DNA of 64,000 nucleotides from Lasiosphaeris hirsuta (Eukaryota > Ascomycota > Sordariomycetes > Sordariales > Lasiosphaeriaceae): the NCBI GenBank assembly GCA_030549175.1, contig JAUKUA010000007.1, positions 620,001 through 684,000 on the forward strand. Reading direction: 5' to 3'. Made by a program: the position numbers and the translations under genes. Position 1 is the stretch's first letter; every line of letters starts with the position of its first letter. Of the stretch, positions 22,075 to 32,548 are shown piece after piece. The notes under the pieces were generated by a model. The model searched no databases and had not been told where the DNA came from. It saw only the letters and a list, made by a program, of their open reading frames with translations.

Positions 22075-23581
22075 TCAAAACCCACCGCTCCGCATCATCA
22101 CCATCCCCTCTTCATACAGTTCCTCCTCATCCCCCAACATCTCACTCCCACCACACATAACCAAAGGACCCCCTTCCCAATCCCCCCAGCCGCCCCTGGG
22201 AAGCGGCTGCAGCACCTCATTCCTCGCCGACAGCTTCACCCACTCCAGCATCGCACACCGCCCCTCGGGGTCCTGCAGCCAGCCGTTGGCGCCGTTGGCG
22301 AGCAAGAGATCCATGGCCGACTTGACCACGGCCAGATCCACCAACGGCTCGCCCAGGAGGACGAGCAGCGGGGTCTCGCCCCGCCGGTTCCGCAGGTTCG
22401 GATCCGCGCCCGGCTGCTGGAGGAGGGCCCGCATCAGGTCGAGCATCTCGGGGCCGTGGTCCCGCGGGGTCTGGCGCATGCTGGCGGAGGTCTCGTGGAG
22501 TAGCGAGTCCCCTGTGTCGGTGTTGACGGGGCCTGGTGGGGATGATTTGCATAGGTCTTTGGCTATCAGGGTTCGCTTCAGCAGGGGAGGGGTGGAGATG
22601 ATCTCCCGGAGGTAATGGACGGCTATCGGATCCCCGGACGGCATTGGAACCGTCGAAGAGGCGCCCTTGTCCAGAAAGACTTGTAGGGCTCGTCTTTCGT
22701 CGAGCATGCTGGGATCGGAGTTGTTTGGCTGGCGGTGGATCCATTCATTCCTCGCCCGGGACAGAAACACCTGCAGTGGTGTGCGGCCGTCGGGGAAGGG
22801 CTTTGTCACGCTCGCGCCTTGGTTGAGGAAGGAGGTGATGTATATGAAGTGGGCGCTGAAGTGGGGGCTTTGGATGTATCGCCGGTCGAGGAGGTTGTGG
22901 AAAGGCGTCATCCCAGCTTTGTTCGTCCTGTTGACATCGTTACCGGCTTCTGCTGCAAGAAGAGTGTCGATGGCTGTCGCCCCGGAGCCCAAGAGGGGCT
23001 GAAGAGCCGCGTAGTGGAGGGGCGTGTTGCCTTCATCGTCTTGGCTGGACACCTGGATGCTTTCCAACAATAGACTCCTGATATCGGCAGAACCCGCGTA
23101 AAACGGGCTTTTGTCAAGGGGTGATGGACTGTTGTCAAATCCAGGGAGTGCCAATTGTGGCGTCTCGATATTGTTGCACATCCTCAAGTTGGGATCTTGG
23201 TAAGATTTCAGACGCCAATTGACCTGCGGAAAGGACTGTTTGGAGGGTTTAGGCTGCAAAGTTTGAGAGTGCTTGGTGTATCTAGAATGTTGGGGCTTCA
23301 CAAAAGCTTCGGTATTGTATCGTGTGAAATGCCATTTTCTCAACTGAGTTCGGTATGACCGCTCGCTATCTCGTGGTTTTAGCCTTGCAATGCGATTCAT
23401 TGGAATGGCGGGGGTGCATGAGATTGCCGAGGGCTATGACTAAGGTGACTGTTTAAACTTACGATGCGAAGAAGCCCAATCTTTGGTGGATGGCCTCCAT
23501 GACTTCGGGAAGCGACTTTTTGTCTTGATGATAAAGCTTCCGAACCTCCTCTTTCACTTCAGGGGACCATGATTTCGTCAT
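22075..23581 (-). CDS. Clr5-domain ankyrin-repeat protein
   Basis: Two exons: 23581-23463 and 23365-22075 (469 residues). The GTAAGT...TAG intron joins GFFAS to ERSYRTQLRKW and so completes a Clr5 domain: N-terminal KSWSPEVKEEVRKLYHQDK with a SLPEVMEAIHQRLGF motif, then RSYRTQLRKWHFTRYN at about residues 40-56. Ankyrin-type units follow: DDEGNTPLHYAAL, NKAGMTPFHNLLDRRYIQSP, PDGRTPLQVFLSRA, GDSLLHE and NRRGETPLLVLL. Clr5 domains occur at the N-terminus of many fungal proteins and resemble DNA-binding folds; the ankyrin part would bind a protein partner. The target is unknown. No lesion is visible. It is flanked by repeats on the downstream side. Confidence 0.85.
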
Positions 23582-23937
23582 TTTTGCCGGGATTGTTTCA
23601 AGGTAGCATATTGATGTGTGTTCAAGTCCATGACTTGGACGAAGGGGGTTTATCTTTACTAGATTCGAGCCTCAGGCTCTCTGGAGCGCCACTTTTTTTT
23701 TGCCTTTTGCATTTCGCACCACTCATGCTTCCACATCTGCCAAACATCGTATGATACGATAGTAAGGGCTGTCGAGGAGCTGCAGGGTACCCCGCCCATT
23801 TACCACACGCCGTCAACCACACCCCGCGTCCATATGCTGCCAAGACTGCTTGATTCTCCCAATTTTCATGTTGCATTTGCATGCTGCCTTTTAATACCAT
23901 GTGAGCCCTGTCACATATTCATCTCTAGAAACCCAAG
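23582..23937. other. Upstream region of the Clr5-ankyrin gene
   Basis: No gene is seen. This holds the minus-strand promoter of the Clr5-ankyrin gene. Confidence 0.45.
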
Positions 23938-24174
23938 CTAAAAGGTTTGTGGAACATACTTGGACCACTCGGGAATGTCATGGACAAACGCTGGCAAGCG
24001 TTCGAGACTCACAAAACACTCCACAACAGGGAAAACCCGAGCCATGCAGTAAAAAAGGATCACCTCTGGTACGATAATGACGTCGGAAATCATCTTCCCG
24101 ACTTCCACAATCCACTCGAACGGCAGGACAATCGTCTCAGCAACCCAGTAATGGTGAGCCCGGAATAGAGCCAT
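23938..24174 (-). pseudogene. Fragment of a fungal multi-span membrane protein
   Basis: A minus-strand frame contains IIVPEVILFYCMARVFPVVE followed by CFVSLERLPAF and IPEWSKYVP. This resembles the last membrane span and tail of an uncharacterised fungal membrane-protein family (pattern ARxFxVVExFxxLxxLP...PxWxxYxPH). The remaining spans are not found upstream, and a 22-A run lies close by, so it looks like a relic. Function unknown. Confidence 0.35.
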
Positions 24175-24706
24175 CTGTGTTGCCGGATAGCCTCCAGCCT
24201 GGGGAAGTTTGGAAGGCGATCAGGAAGAAAAAAAAAAAAAAAAAAAAAAGTGGTTTCCCGCCCGGCGAGCTCCTCAATGTCGGAGTGCTTGACCTGGTTC
24301 TCCCGGCTCCTAGTAGACTCCTCATCCTGCTGCTCCTACCTCCATGCTTGTTCAGTCATCCAACGTCCTCTGCCGAGTAATGTGGAAGAGGACAGTTAAA
24401 TTAGGCCTGCCCCCCAGCTCAGCGGTTCCCATGTCTTCACTTGTGTCCCCTAGTAAATTCGGTCACGAGATATGCTGTGGCACAGCTCAGAGAGGTGTGG
24501 ATCATAGCCAAGGCGAAAGAGAAGGAGGTTCATCAGTGTAGTTGTATTACTCCCTCGGCCTCAGAAGGTTCAGCCGATATTCCTTCCAACGTCTTATTTA
24601 GTTACCAGAGGCACCAGAAATGTACCATCCTAAAAGCAGATGCCCGAATGTCAGCTCCGTACTTCCAATTCATTTTCAACTTCACGGTATAAAGATAGCA
24701 GGAGTC
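24175..24706. other. Intergenic stretch with a 22-base A run
   Basis: Positions 24228-24249 are an unbroken run of 22 A. Nothing else is recognised. Confidence 0.6.
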
Positions 24707-26098
24707 TCAGTCCGACCAGTCCGGAGGAGATTTGGGCCATAATTCGTAATCGACCACGTCCTCCCACCGCTCCACATGTTGGTCGGAGCCAAAGGAGTAG
24801 CGGCCGTCGGAATCAAGGTCATCCCGAGACTGCCTTCGCTGTCCACCGCCCCCACTCCGATTTTGCATACGATACTTCTTCCTCCCCTTGTTCAGCTCCG
24901 AGTTCCAGTTCCTAGCCGCCCAGGATTGCAGCGGCTTTGGGTTTTGCAGGCACCACATGACTAGCTCTCTAGCGGCCAGCACGTCCTCCAGACTGTCGTG
25001 GGCACAGCCACCACCAGCCAGAGCGCCGCCCCGGATTCGCAAGCCGAGCAGCTCCCGACACAGCTTCTCTAGCCCCGCCATTTTCCCCAACTTTCTCGTC
25101 TTGCCAAAGACCGGCTCCGCCGTGAGTATGGCCGAGTCGACAATTTTGGTGTGTAGCACGCGGAGCGTCTTCAAGTCCGAGCTGAGCGAGTGCCCCACCA
25201 AGACCGTGTTCTCATCCACATGCTGCCATAGTTGCGCCCGCACCCCTTCCCGCCCCTGCAGTGCCTTACCCCGCGCGACGGACGCAGACAAGATGGCCGG
25301 CGTCACCCCCGTGATGGCGCTGCGCCAGTCGTCAACGGGCCGTTGCGGCTTGACGAGCGAGTTGATGATCACCTCGCCGGTGAAGAAGTCGATCACCGAC
25401 AGCGCAACTACCTCGTCCCGGTCCCGATCCCGGCCCCGGCCCCGGCCGCCGGTGACGGTGGCGGTGACGGTGCCAACCATCTCGCAGTCTAGCACGACGG
25501 CTTTGCGCTTGGGAAATGAGAGGTCGTGCCGCGGCGTGGCGTGGTACTCCTCGAGGTCTTCCCCCACGAGCGTATCCTCCAGCGCGTACTTTTCCAACTT
25601 GAGCCGACCCAGCGTGTGGCAGCGGGGCACGAGCTGGTCGTAGAGCGCGGATTGGGCAGCGGGCGGGTGGCGCGAGTAGACGTTGCCCCGGCAGAGTATT
25701 GGGGACGTGATGATGAACGGGGCCGGAATCGCGGGCGAAGCAGGCGGGGCAACCCATGGCTGCTCTGCCTCTGCTGCTGGTGCAGACAAGAGTGCAGACA
25801 CGGGCCGCGACTGTTGCCGCGCCGGCGTGACGAGCACGAGGGCCGCGGGTGTGGTACGAACGGGGTAGTTAACCAACGGCGCAGAAGGCTGAACCAAAGG
25901 CGGTTGCCCGGTGTGGGCGCGGGAGTCTCGCCGATGCTGATCGAGAGCTGTTGCGCTGCCGAAGCACCGATTGCATGGCTGGCAGTAGTGGTGGTCCGCT
26001 TTTGCGAGAGCATGGGTAGCTCGGGCCGTTTCCGTTGCAAAGGACTTGGCACATGCGGTGCATTTGAAAGCTCTCGAACTAAGCTCCAACCTAGCCAT
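24707..26098 (-). CDS. DEDDh RNA exonuclease with C2H2 zinc finger (REX4/ISG20-like)
   Basis: Single exon, 463 residues. Two C2H2-like zinc-finger units occupy the N-terminus (FKCTACAKSFATETARATHA and HYCQPCNRCFGSATALDQHR). The exonuclease core shows all DEDDh motifs: Exo I VLDCEMVGT (Asp and Glu at about 203-205), Exo II VLVGHSLSSDLKTL, and Exo III AHDSLEDVLAA with the catalytic His five residues before the last Asp. A Gly/Arg/Asp low-complexity loop follows Exo I. Relatives such as yeast Rex4 process pre-rRNA in the nucleolus, and ISG20-like enzymes degrade RNA. The family suggests a 3'-to-5' RNase in the nucleus. The basic C-terminal KGRKKYR stretch could aid localisation or RNA binding. 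Intact. Confidence 0.88.
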   Translation of the reverse strand: MARLELSSRAFKCTACAKSFATETARATHALAKADHHYCQPCNRCFGSATALDQHRRDSRAHTGQPPLVQPSAPLVNYPVRTTPAALVLVTPARQQSRPVSALLSAPAAEAEQPWVAPPASPAIPAPFIITSPILCRGNVYSRHPPAAQSALYDQLVPRCHTLGRLKLEKYALEDTLVGEDLEEYHATPRHDLSFPKRKAVVLDCEMVGTVTATVTGGRGRGRDRDRDEVVALSVIDFFTGEVIINSLVKPQRPVDDWRSAITGVTPAILSASVARGKALQGREGVRAQLWQHVDENTVLVGHSLSSDLKTLRVLHTKIVDSAILTAEPVFGKTRKLGKMAGLEKLCRELLGLRIRGGALAGGGCAHDSLEDVLAARELVMWCLQNPKPLQSWAARNWNSELNKGRKKYRMQNRSGGGGQRRQSRDDLDSDGRYSFGSDQHVERWEDVVDYELWPKSPPDWSD

Positions 26099-26352
26099 AA
26101 TGTCTTTCCGATTGTCTTTAACTATACTGCCGAGGGAGCAGAACGTCAGTCACAATGGGAGCGTCGGAATGAACAAGCTTACAATGCGGGGTCGTGGTTT
26201 TTGGCATCACGTGCTGGTACATACATTGTTGGAATTGGTCATACGTGGAACGGCTATTATTGCGACTGTCAAACATGATCCATCCCGCTGCACGCTGTCA
26301 GCTCAACGCCAGCTTGGCCACCACCACTTTCGTCACGGAATCGACAATCTAG

Positions 26353-27395
26353 CTCAGCCGGAAATTTCATGATGAATTTCAGGGTTTTTTTTCGCCAGTT
26401 GTGAAAACCCTGGTTCGGATTGCGATACGGAACACTTTCAGCCTCTGGCTTGTGCTTGTCATGTGTGTCAACACGTTGGTTTATAACGGCTTCACAAGCA
26501 ACGTGACCGATGACGGTCGAGTCCACTTGGCGTTGGTTTTGATGTACGCGATTGCAAATATTGCGTATTGGGCCCGCACACAGACTCTACTCTACTACAA
26601 TTTTTGCGACGGTGCTTCTCCAAGAATGCTGGGCCTGATCTGCAGAAATTTTATTTGCTGTCCAAAATCGCCCTTTATGTCGCGTATCAGGGGAGGTAGC
26701 GCACGGCTCAGAGATGGAGATATGATTGATCTTCCAAAGGAAAGCTGGACAAGTTTCAATTTCGAATTGTTTGGCACGACGGAACTTTCGAAAACTTTTT
26801 GGCTTGTGTGGAGGGATATTTCAAGAGATATTTCAATCGGCTACGAGGGTAAGGGTGGAGAGTACTCCGAGTGGCCACTGAACGACAAGAGACGGCTGCA
26901 GACCCTCAAAGTGCAGGCCAAGTCAAGTCCGAAAGCGAATTTGACAAATTCATCAAGCCTTTACGTGAGGCGGAGATAAAGGCGTACGAGAAGATGGGGG
27001 AGTCTGCGCTTGACAAGGCAATGGCCAAAGTCGCGATATTGCTCGACATTTGTATTTCTACGGCGCTGGCCCCATGGACGTCTCTGAAAACGATGGACGC
27101 GACAAACTCGCAACTTGGCTCGTACGCCCTGCTCCTGTCCGTCAGCACGGGCCTTCAAGCCCTAATAAGCGGCTTCACGCAGTTGGCAGGTGCGGCAGAC
27201 TCGGCCAAAAAACTTGTCCTGCTGCAGGAGAGAACCATCACGGAACAAACCGAATCCGGCAGTGCACACGTGCCCCGAGACATCATGGTGGAAGGGCCAC
27301 CAGAGTTTGGGTTTGCCAATGCCCTCGAGGTGGAGCATTCAAGCGCCACGGAAAGGCAATGTAGCGCAGTTATCATTGGAAATGGCCAGGGGTAA
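26353..27395 (+). CDS. Hypothetical membrane protein, gene structure unresolved
   Basis: Two overlapping plus-strand frames look like parts of one protein. Frame 1 (26353-26979) has no good start ATG and contains two hydrophobic spans (FSLWLVLVMCVNTLVYN and LALVLMYAIANIAYW). Frame 2 (26871-27395) has ATLALAPW-type and YALLLSVSTGLQALISGF hydrophobic stretches preceded by charged SEFDKFIKPLREAEIKAYEK. A 41-base GTAAGG...AAG intron (26849-26889) would join them in frame but is shorter than its neighbours. Frame 2 ends at a GTAAGC, which could be another donor. Alternatives are a pseudogene with one frameshift or a real gene with an unrecognised first exon. Function unknown. Confidence 0.4.
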
Positions 27396-27804
27396 GCAAA
27401 GGCGGATTGGCTCTGAGCTGCCCGGGAGTTGTATTGCTCCAGGATCTGTGATGAGGGTCTACCAAAGACCAGGCTCAAGCAGACAAATGACGTCCGACAG
27501 AGAGAGATCAATACCACGGTCCCCGTCTCTCTCCCTGGCTGCACCCGGCGTGTGCGGTGCTCAATAACATCTGTCCTTAGGACCGCTTCACCCTATCGTC
27601 GGTAACGGCATACGGCTAGATTCGACCTCGAATTAGTTCAGTACAACGCAGTTAACTCTTGTCAGTGCCAGCCTTACAGACACAGTAAGAGTGTTTACAG
27701 GAGTTGAAGGCGCGAGACTTGGGCGGCAGAGACTAACCAAAGTCTCCAGCGGTCAAGTAAGTAATACAAAAATTATAAGAGGTAAAGGCGAAACTATTTA
27801 TTTT
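27396..27804. other. Intergenic stretch
   Basis: No gene or repeat recognised before the inverted repeat pair. Confidence 0.45.
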
Positions 27805-28013
27805 TCAAAAATGGGGACCATTTTAGCCATCTTTATGTGTGGGACCAATTCTGGCCCTACTCGGCTGCAGTTGGAGCAATTCAGCATGCTGCGGCGTAGC
27901 CTGCCGAAAGTGGTATTTAGGGTGAGCAGAGGTGAGCAAGCCTGAGCAAATCTCACGTGGGCGAGGTACGAAAAGGGAAATTTTGTGAGCCCAGATTTGT
28001 CTCATAAAACAGC
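27805..28013 (-). repeat. Dispersed ~200-bp repeat, copy B
   Basis: Read on the minus strand: CTGTTTTATGAGACAAATCT, CCCTTTTCGTACCTCG, CCACGTGAGATTTGCTCAGG, ACGCCGCAGCATGC, TGAATTGCTCCAACTG and GAATTGGTCCCACACATAAA, ending in a GGTCCCCATTTTTGAAAA flank also seen in copy D. It meets copy B' head to head at about 28014. Confidence 0.75.
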
Positions 28014-28155
28014 CTGGTTGTCTGCGACGAACCTGGGCACACGAAATTTCCTTTTTCGTTCGTAGTCCTGAGCTGGGGTGAGCCGGGGTGAGCTGTGGCG
28101 ATTTGTCCTGAGCTTTCCCTGATTCTTCCCTGAGCTAGCCCAAATTCTGGCAAGC
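28014..28155 (+). repeat. Dispersed repeat, copy B' (inverted partner of B)
   Basis: Starts with TGCGACGAACCTGGGCACAC and AAATTTCCTTTTTCG, the same end block as copies B and D but in the opposite orientation to B. It then switches to the GTAGTCCTGAGC...GAGCTTTCCCTGATTCT blocks shared with copy E. B and B' together form a palindromic structure whose shared ends meet in the middle. Confidence 0.65.
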
Positions 28156-28386
28156 TGGAGAGTATGGCCCAGATTCAGGACCGTTTTTCATATACTAATA
28201 ATCCATGGTGTGGGATGGTAAATGATATCCTAGTTTAATCTATAACATAGTATAGAGTATCCTGGTTCCAAAACTGGGACAGCACTTAATAAAGACTAGC
28301 ACAAAGTATATTAGTATATAGTATACCAGCATCGAATATACTAGTATATAATATACCGGTTTAAAATCTCGCCCCACCATGCAAAT
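28156..28386. repeat. AT-rich stretch with short TATACTAGTATA-like repeats
   Basis: Between 28230 and 28360 the phrases AGTATATTAGTATATAGTAT and AATATACTAGTATATAATAT, with related ones, recur; they are partly self-complementary. No gene. Confidence 0.5.
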
Positions 28387-28600
28387 TTCTGTTCTGTGGG
28401 AGCAATATGGGAACAAAAAATTTCCGTTTTCGTACCGAGCATACGTGACGTTTCTCACACTGGCTCAGGCTCGGCTTATTCCCTACTTAGGATTTGCTCG
28501 GGCTTACCTGTGGTTGCCTTATTATTTTTGGCAGGTTGTGGCGCAGCATGCTGAATTGCTTCAACTCTAGCCGAACGAGCCCAGAATTAGTCCAATATAT
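28387..28600 (+). repeat. Dispersed ~200-bp repeat, copy C
   Basis: Same orientation as copy A: CTGTTCTGTGG..., TTTCCGTTTTCGTACCGAGC, GTGACGTTTCTCACACTGGC, GGATTTGCTCGGGCTTACCT, GCGCAGCATGCTGAATTGCT and CAACTCTAGCCGA...GAATTAGTCC. Confidence 0.75.
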
Positions 28601-28912
28601 AAACAATGCAGCGCGGTGGTTTGCTGATGGAGCGACACGCTGAACGCGATGATCCCATCGTCAAGAAGACCGATACAAGATAAAGAAGGGATACTGGTAC
28701 GTTGTATTGGACTTTATTAAAAAAAAAACACATTACCGGTATAACAATATGAATGATGCACGGTGAACATATCGACTTCCGGCTGCAAATAGTATTCTCA
28801 TTGAGATAATTAAGCTGAACCTCATGAGATGCGCGCTGGTGGAAGCCGCGGATGCGAACTCAAACCATCGCGCATCCTAAAGCCTGCAAGTCCTGAAATG
28901 ACATCTAATCGC
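28601..28912. other. Intergenic stretch
   Basis: No gene is seen; contains the 3' flank of the esterase gene. Confidence 0.45.
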
Positions 28913-29749
28913 CTACTCAAATCTCATCGCGTCATCCATACCCTGAAATCCAGTCAGGCCTGCCCCATCCGCGACGTTTCCCTCCCCAACGACGTACTTC
29001 GTTAGAAACTCGACGGCATCATCTATACCCTGCGGCGAGTTGAACCAGTGCCCGCCACTCGGATACTCCCTCCACTCGACCTGCCTCATCCCAAACCCTC
29101 GCAGCGTATCCCTCAGCCGCCTCCCATCCTGCACCAGAACAAGAGGATCATCCGCACAGTGCTCCAGCAACGCCGGCGTATCCCAGATCACCCGCTCCTC
29201 CCTCCCCGCCGCCCCTCCCCCCACCAGGGCCACCGCGGCCCTCATCCCCGCCAGATCCCGCCCGGCAAACGGGCACCGGCACGAGAACCCCACGAACGCT
29301 GCGAGCCTTCCCGGCACGTCCAGGTTGAACAGGAGATGCACCCCCGTCGCCGCGCCCATGCTGATTCCCGCGAGCACGACGCGGTCCCAGCGGCCGCCGA
29401 GCGCCGCCGCCTCGCCGGCGAGGACGCGCGTCAGCGCGGGCAGCACCTCACGCAGCCCGACGGCCTGCAGCGCCTCGCGCGAGGCAAAGTCGCGCACGTC
29501 CCACACGTCGAACCACTGCGGCCAGACGGTGCCGGGCGCGCTGGCCAGCTCGCGAGACGGCGCCTGCGGGAATACCCAGCGGAAGGACGGGAAGGCTTCG
29601 GCGAGGGTGCGGCTGCGCGAGTCGCGGGAGGCGGCCAGGGAGGCGGCGAATTGGTGGGCGTTGTCGCCGCGGCCGTGCAGGAAGACGACGGTGTGGGTGT
29701 GCGGCTGAGTCGGGTTGACGGTGAGGAGGGGGATATCGATTGTTGCCAT
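28913..29749 (-). CDS. Carboxylesterase / acyl-protein-thioesterase-like alpha/beta hydrolase
   Basis: Single exon, 278 residues, ATG at 29749. The chain starts with VVFLHGRGDNAHQF (oxyanion-hole region). It contains the nucleophile elbow GISMG at about residue 128, a putative acid in DDPLVLVQDG, and the catalytic His in PSGGHWFNSP. The order and spacing fit the phospholipase/carboxylesterase family of small cytosolic serine hydrolases that cleave acyl esters or thioesters. The natural substrate is unknown. No signal peptide. All three catalytic residues are present, so it is probably active. Coding GC content is very high in the middle of the gene. Confidence 0.85.
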   Translation of the reverse strand: MATIDIPLLTVNPTQPHTHTVVFLHGRGDNAHQFAASLAASRDSRSRTLAEAFPSFRWVFPQAPSRELASAPGTVWPQWFDVWDVRDFASREALQAVGLREVLPALTRVLAGEAAALGGRWDRVVLAGISMGAATGVHLLFNLDVPGRLAAFVGFSCRCPFAGRDLAGMRAAVALVGGGAAGREERVIWDTPALLEHCADDPLVLVQDGRRLRDTLRGFGMRQVEWREYPSGGHWFNSPQGIDDAVEFLTKYVVGEGNVADGAGLTGFQGMDDAMRFE

Positions 29750-30015
29750 GATGAAGGCAGATGAAGTCGGAGGTTGGATGGTGGGGTTGTCGTGTGAGTG
29801 TTTGGGGAGAGGAAGCGGTAGCCACCCGTGGGGTGTGCTGTATAGTATTGAGTAAAATAGAAGGTGGAAGCCTGTCGATTACATATACCATGCACGTACT
29901 CATTTGCGGAGCGCTGGGGCTGGGCTCAGGAGCGGCAGTATGTCACACTGTCCGCTTTCTCCGAGCCCCTCCCCCCAATCATTTGCAGACTGGGCTCTCT
30001 AGCTGCCGCGCTGTT

Positions 30016-31876
30016 TCAGACGGCATCCCCAGCCTCCCAGCTCCGCCGCTCCACATCCAGTTCCCGCGAATAGTCGCCAAACTCACTGAATACAGACTGG
30101 ATCAGGTCATTATGCCGCCGTGGCCACCGAAACCCTTCAAACATGGCCTTTGTGTATTCCCAATACTCGGGATAGTGACCAGCGCTTTCCCAATCCACGA
30201 TCCCGCTCACTGCCCAGCCGCAACTTCCATCCGGCCAAGCGACTCGATCCACCAAAATGTTCCGCGGGTTGAGGTCTGCGTGCGAAAAAAAAATCTTGTG
30301 TCCACGCCGAGCAGGCTCGTCAGAGTATCTCAGGAGCTGGCTGAACGCCGTCTCGTCAGCAAACGGCCCAATGGGCGTTGCGCCGCGAATGCGCGTGTCT
30401 CTGCATGCCTCGCCCAGTGTGTTACTTATGGGGGCATTTAGATTGGGCGAGCTGGGGATGCCCCTGAGTTGGGCTACATAATCTTTCAGCTGCGCCGCGA
30501 TTTGATCGCGATCCGCGTCCGAAAGTACATAAAGACAACGCGAAAGTGGCAAACCCGGAACCCTTGTGGTGAGGAGGTAAGCCCCAGACGAGAAACTACC
30601 GCCGCCCCTCGGCCCAGAAACGACGTCCAGGGGTGAAGGTGTCGGGATGGTGCTGTACTGGCGAACGACTCGTAATGCGTTGAACTCATTGTAGGGCTCG
30701 GCGGATTCTGCATGAAACTTCAAGTACAGCCCAAATGGGAGTCTCTGGACGGTTGAGTGCTCCTGTCCGTAGACAAGTCTCCCAAGTTTGTTCAGCATAC
30801 CGTAAGCCGCAAACCGGGTGCGATTGGGCACCATCCGCCAAGCTGTAAACAACGCGGTGGAGAAGAACCTAAATATTGCCATGCAGGGCAGTAGCGTTTT
30901 GCTCAGATACCCCGCTGCCGTAGAAGTGTGCGGGATGTTGGATGATAATGCCCTTGAAATGTCCAGAAACTGGATGCTGGTGCACAATCGAGCATGAGAA
31001 CCTATAAAGCGGGCATCGACCTTCCCAGTACCTTGGCGTGAATGGTCACCCAACAAGGGGTACATGCCGTTGACCTCGATTGGATCATCGGGTTTGATGA
31101 GAACGTGTCTGAGTTCGTACTGTTTGCTGTCCGTTAGATCAAGGAGCTGGAAGCCAGTCGCTAAAGTGGATGACGGCTCACCTCGATCATGGATGGCTGC
31201 CGCCTGTCTAATTTAACAAGACCATGTGCGAACGTCACCGCTGCGGATCGTCGGACCAGCCAAAGATTGCTGGAAGGTAGCGTGTAGTTTGGATCTTTGA
31301 CGTAGGATAGCCACCAGTCTCTGTAAGGCGGCCCAAAGAATGCACCAAGCATATCCTTGATTCCGTCCTTTGGCTATCTGTTAGTCTTTCTCTGGTTGTT
31401 GTTGTTGTTGTTGTTGTTTGGAAGGCGTCCTACCCTGTCTGTGATCCAGCCAGATGGGACGGGAAGAATAGGCGTGACAATAAGAGGATCAAGGAAGCTA
31501 CCAGGCTTGCCTGTAATGCAGCACCTATTCCCATCCCGTTTTATGATAGCAATCCGCTCCGCAGGATTGGGCGGTGGCGGAACAGAACCTTTTTGCGTGA
31601 CTACAGGTAATGATTAGATACCGAAGCAAGTGAAAATGTAATGGAAAAAAATCTCGCAGATGTGGTAAACTTACTTGAATCGATGATGTAAGACCAGTCG
31701 GATACCAGCGAGGAACCTTCTCCGGCTGCTAGTCTCCCCTTCATGTAGCGAGCCGCGAGGACAGGATTTAAGGCCTCTGTGATAAAAGACTCGAGAAATG
31801 GGCCCGAGGGGTATGGTAAGCCCGCGCCATCAATAAGAGATAGAGCATTCTGCACCTCATCGCCAATAGGGTCCAT
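30016..31876 (-). CDS. HNH-like domain fused to aminoglycoside-phosphotransferase-type kinase
   Basis: Four exons on the minus strand: 31876-31675, 31600-31434, 31367-31182, 31119-30016, giving 552 residues with all phases matching. Exons 2-3 encode ERIAIIKRDGNRCCITGKPG with SFLDPLIVTPILPVPSGW. This matches the start of fungal HNH_2-type nuclease domains (RDxxRCxxTG), but the A-H-I histidine position reads T-P-I, so it may be catalytically dead. The second half is an APH/choline-kinase fold: an N-lobe with RLPFGLYLKF, then FFSHADLNPRNILVD (catalytic Asp and Asn) and GIVDWESAGHYPEYWEY (metal-binding Asp). It probably phosphorylates a small molecule or acts as a protein adaptor. A predictor that misses the short exons would report only a 349-codon kinase. 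Exon boundaries are read from splice signals, not from transcripts. Confidence 0.75.
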
Positions 31877-32548
31877 ATCCAGGATTGAGCGACAGTGCTG
31901 TGAAAATGGGCGACGTGAAGGTGATTGACGATGGGAAGTTCATCAGCGCGCGAACGGCCGTGCAGTAAGAATTTGGGAGCGGAGATGACTAATAGTGTCT
32001 ATTCCGGAACCGGCGAAGCCCAGTTGCCGGCTGCCGCGCGTTTGCTTGCCGCGCATTTGACAAATTTCATCACAAACCGGGCGGACCAATCAAAATGGTT
32101 TCCTCTTTGTTTGCGGGATGCACTTGCAACCAACACACCTATGTTGGTATGGCATATGGCCAACAGCCATGGAACCTACTTTCGCGGAAGCCTTTCATCC
32201 ACGTTTTGGATGAACTGTCACCCCGGTCGAAACCAGTCCATGTTCAAACCTAGCACGGAGCGGGCGAGACGCCCAAGGTTGACCACACCGAGCGGCCTCA
32301 GAACCCCAAGTTGATGCTTTCACCCGCCCGTTTTGGGAATGCGAAAGACTGAAAACCGCCGAAATGTTGTTGATAAATAGCACCAAAGCATCTCAGAATG
32401 GGAACGCATTTACCACGCTCATTCAACCATTCCTCTCATCACTTCTCGCATCGTTTTCCGAGGCCGGCCCTGCGGAATTTCCGTTTCGGTATAATATACA
32501 CTCATTCCTGTTGTCTAGGGTCTCGTCTGTTCTGCTCAAACCTTTACA
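31877..32548. other. Divergent intergenic region
   Basis: Separates the minus-strand HNH/kinase gene from the plus-strand DUF6914 gene. No internal gene is supported. It must contain both promoters. Confidence 0.5.

Noticed and set aside
24228..24249. A22 run as the tail of a retroposed gene
   Set aside because: No target-site duplication or processed coding sequence ends there; the nearby membrane-protein fragment is on the other strand with no clear link.
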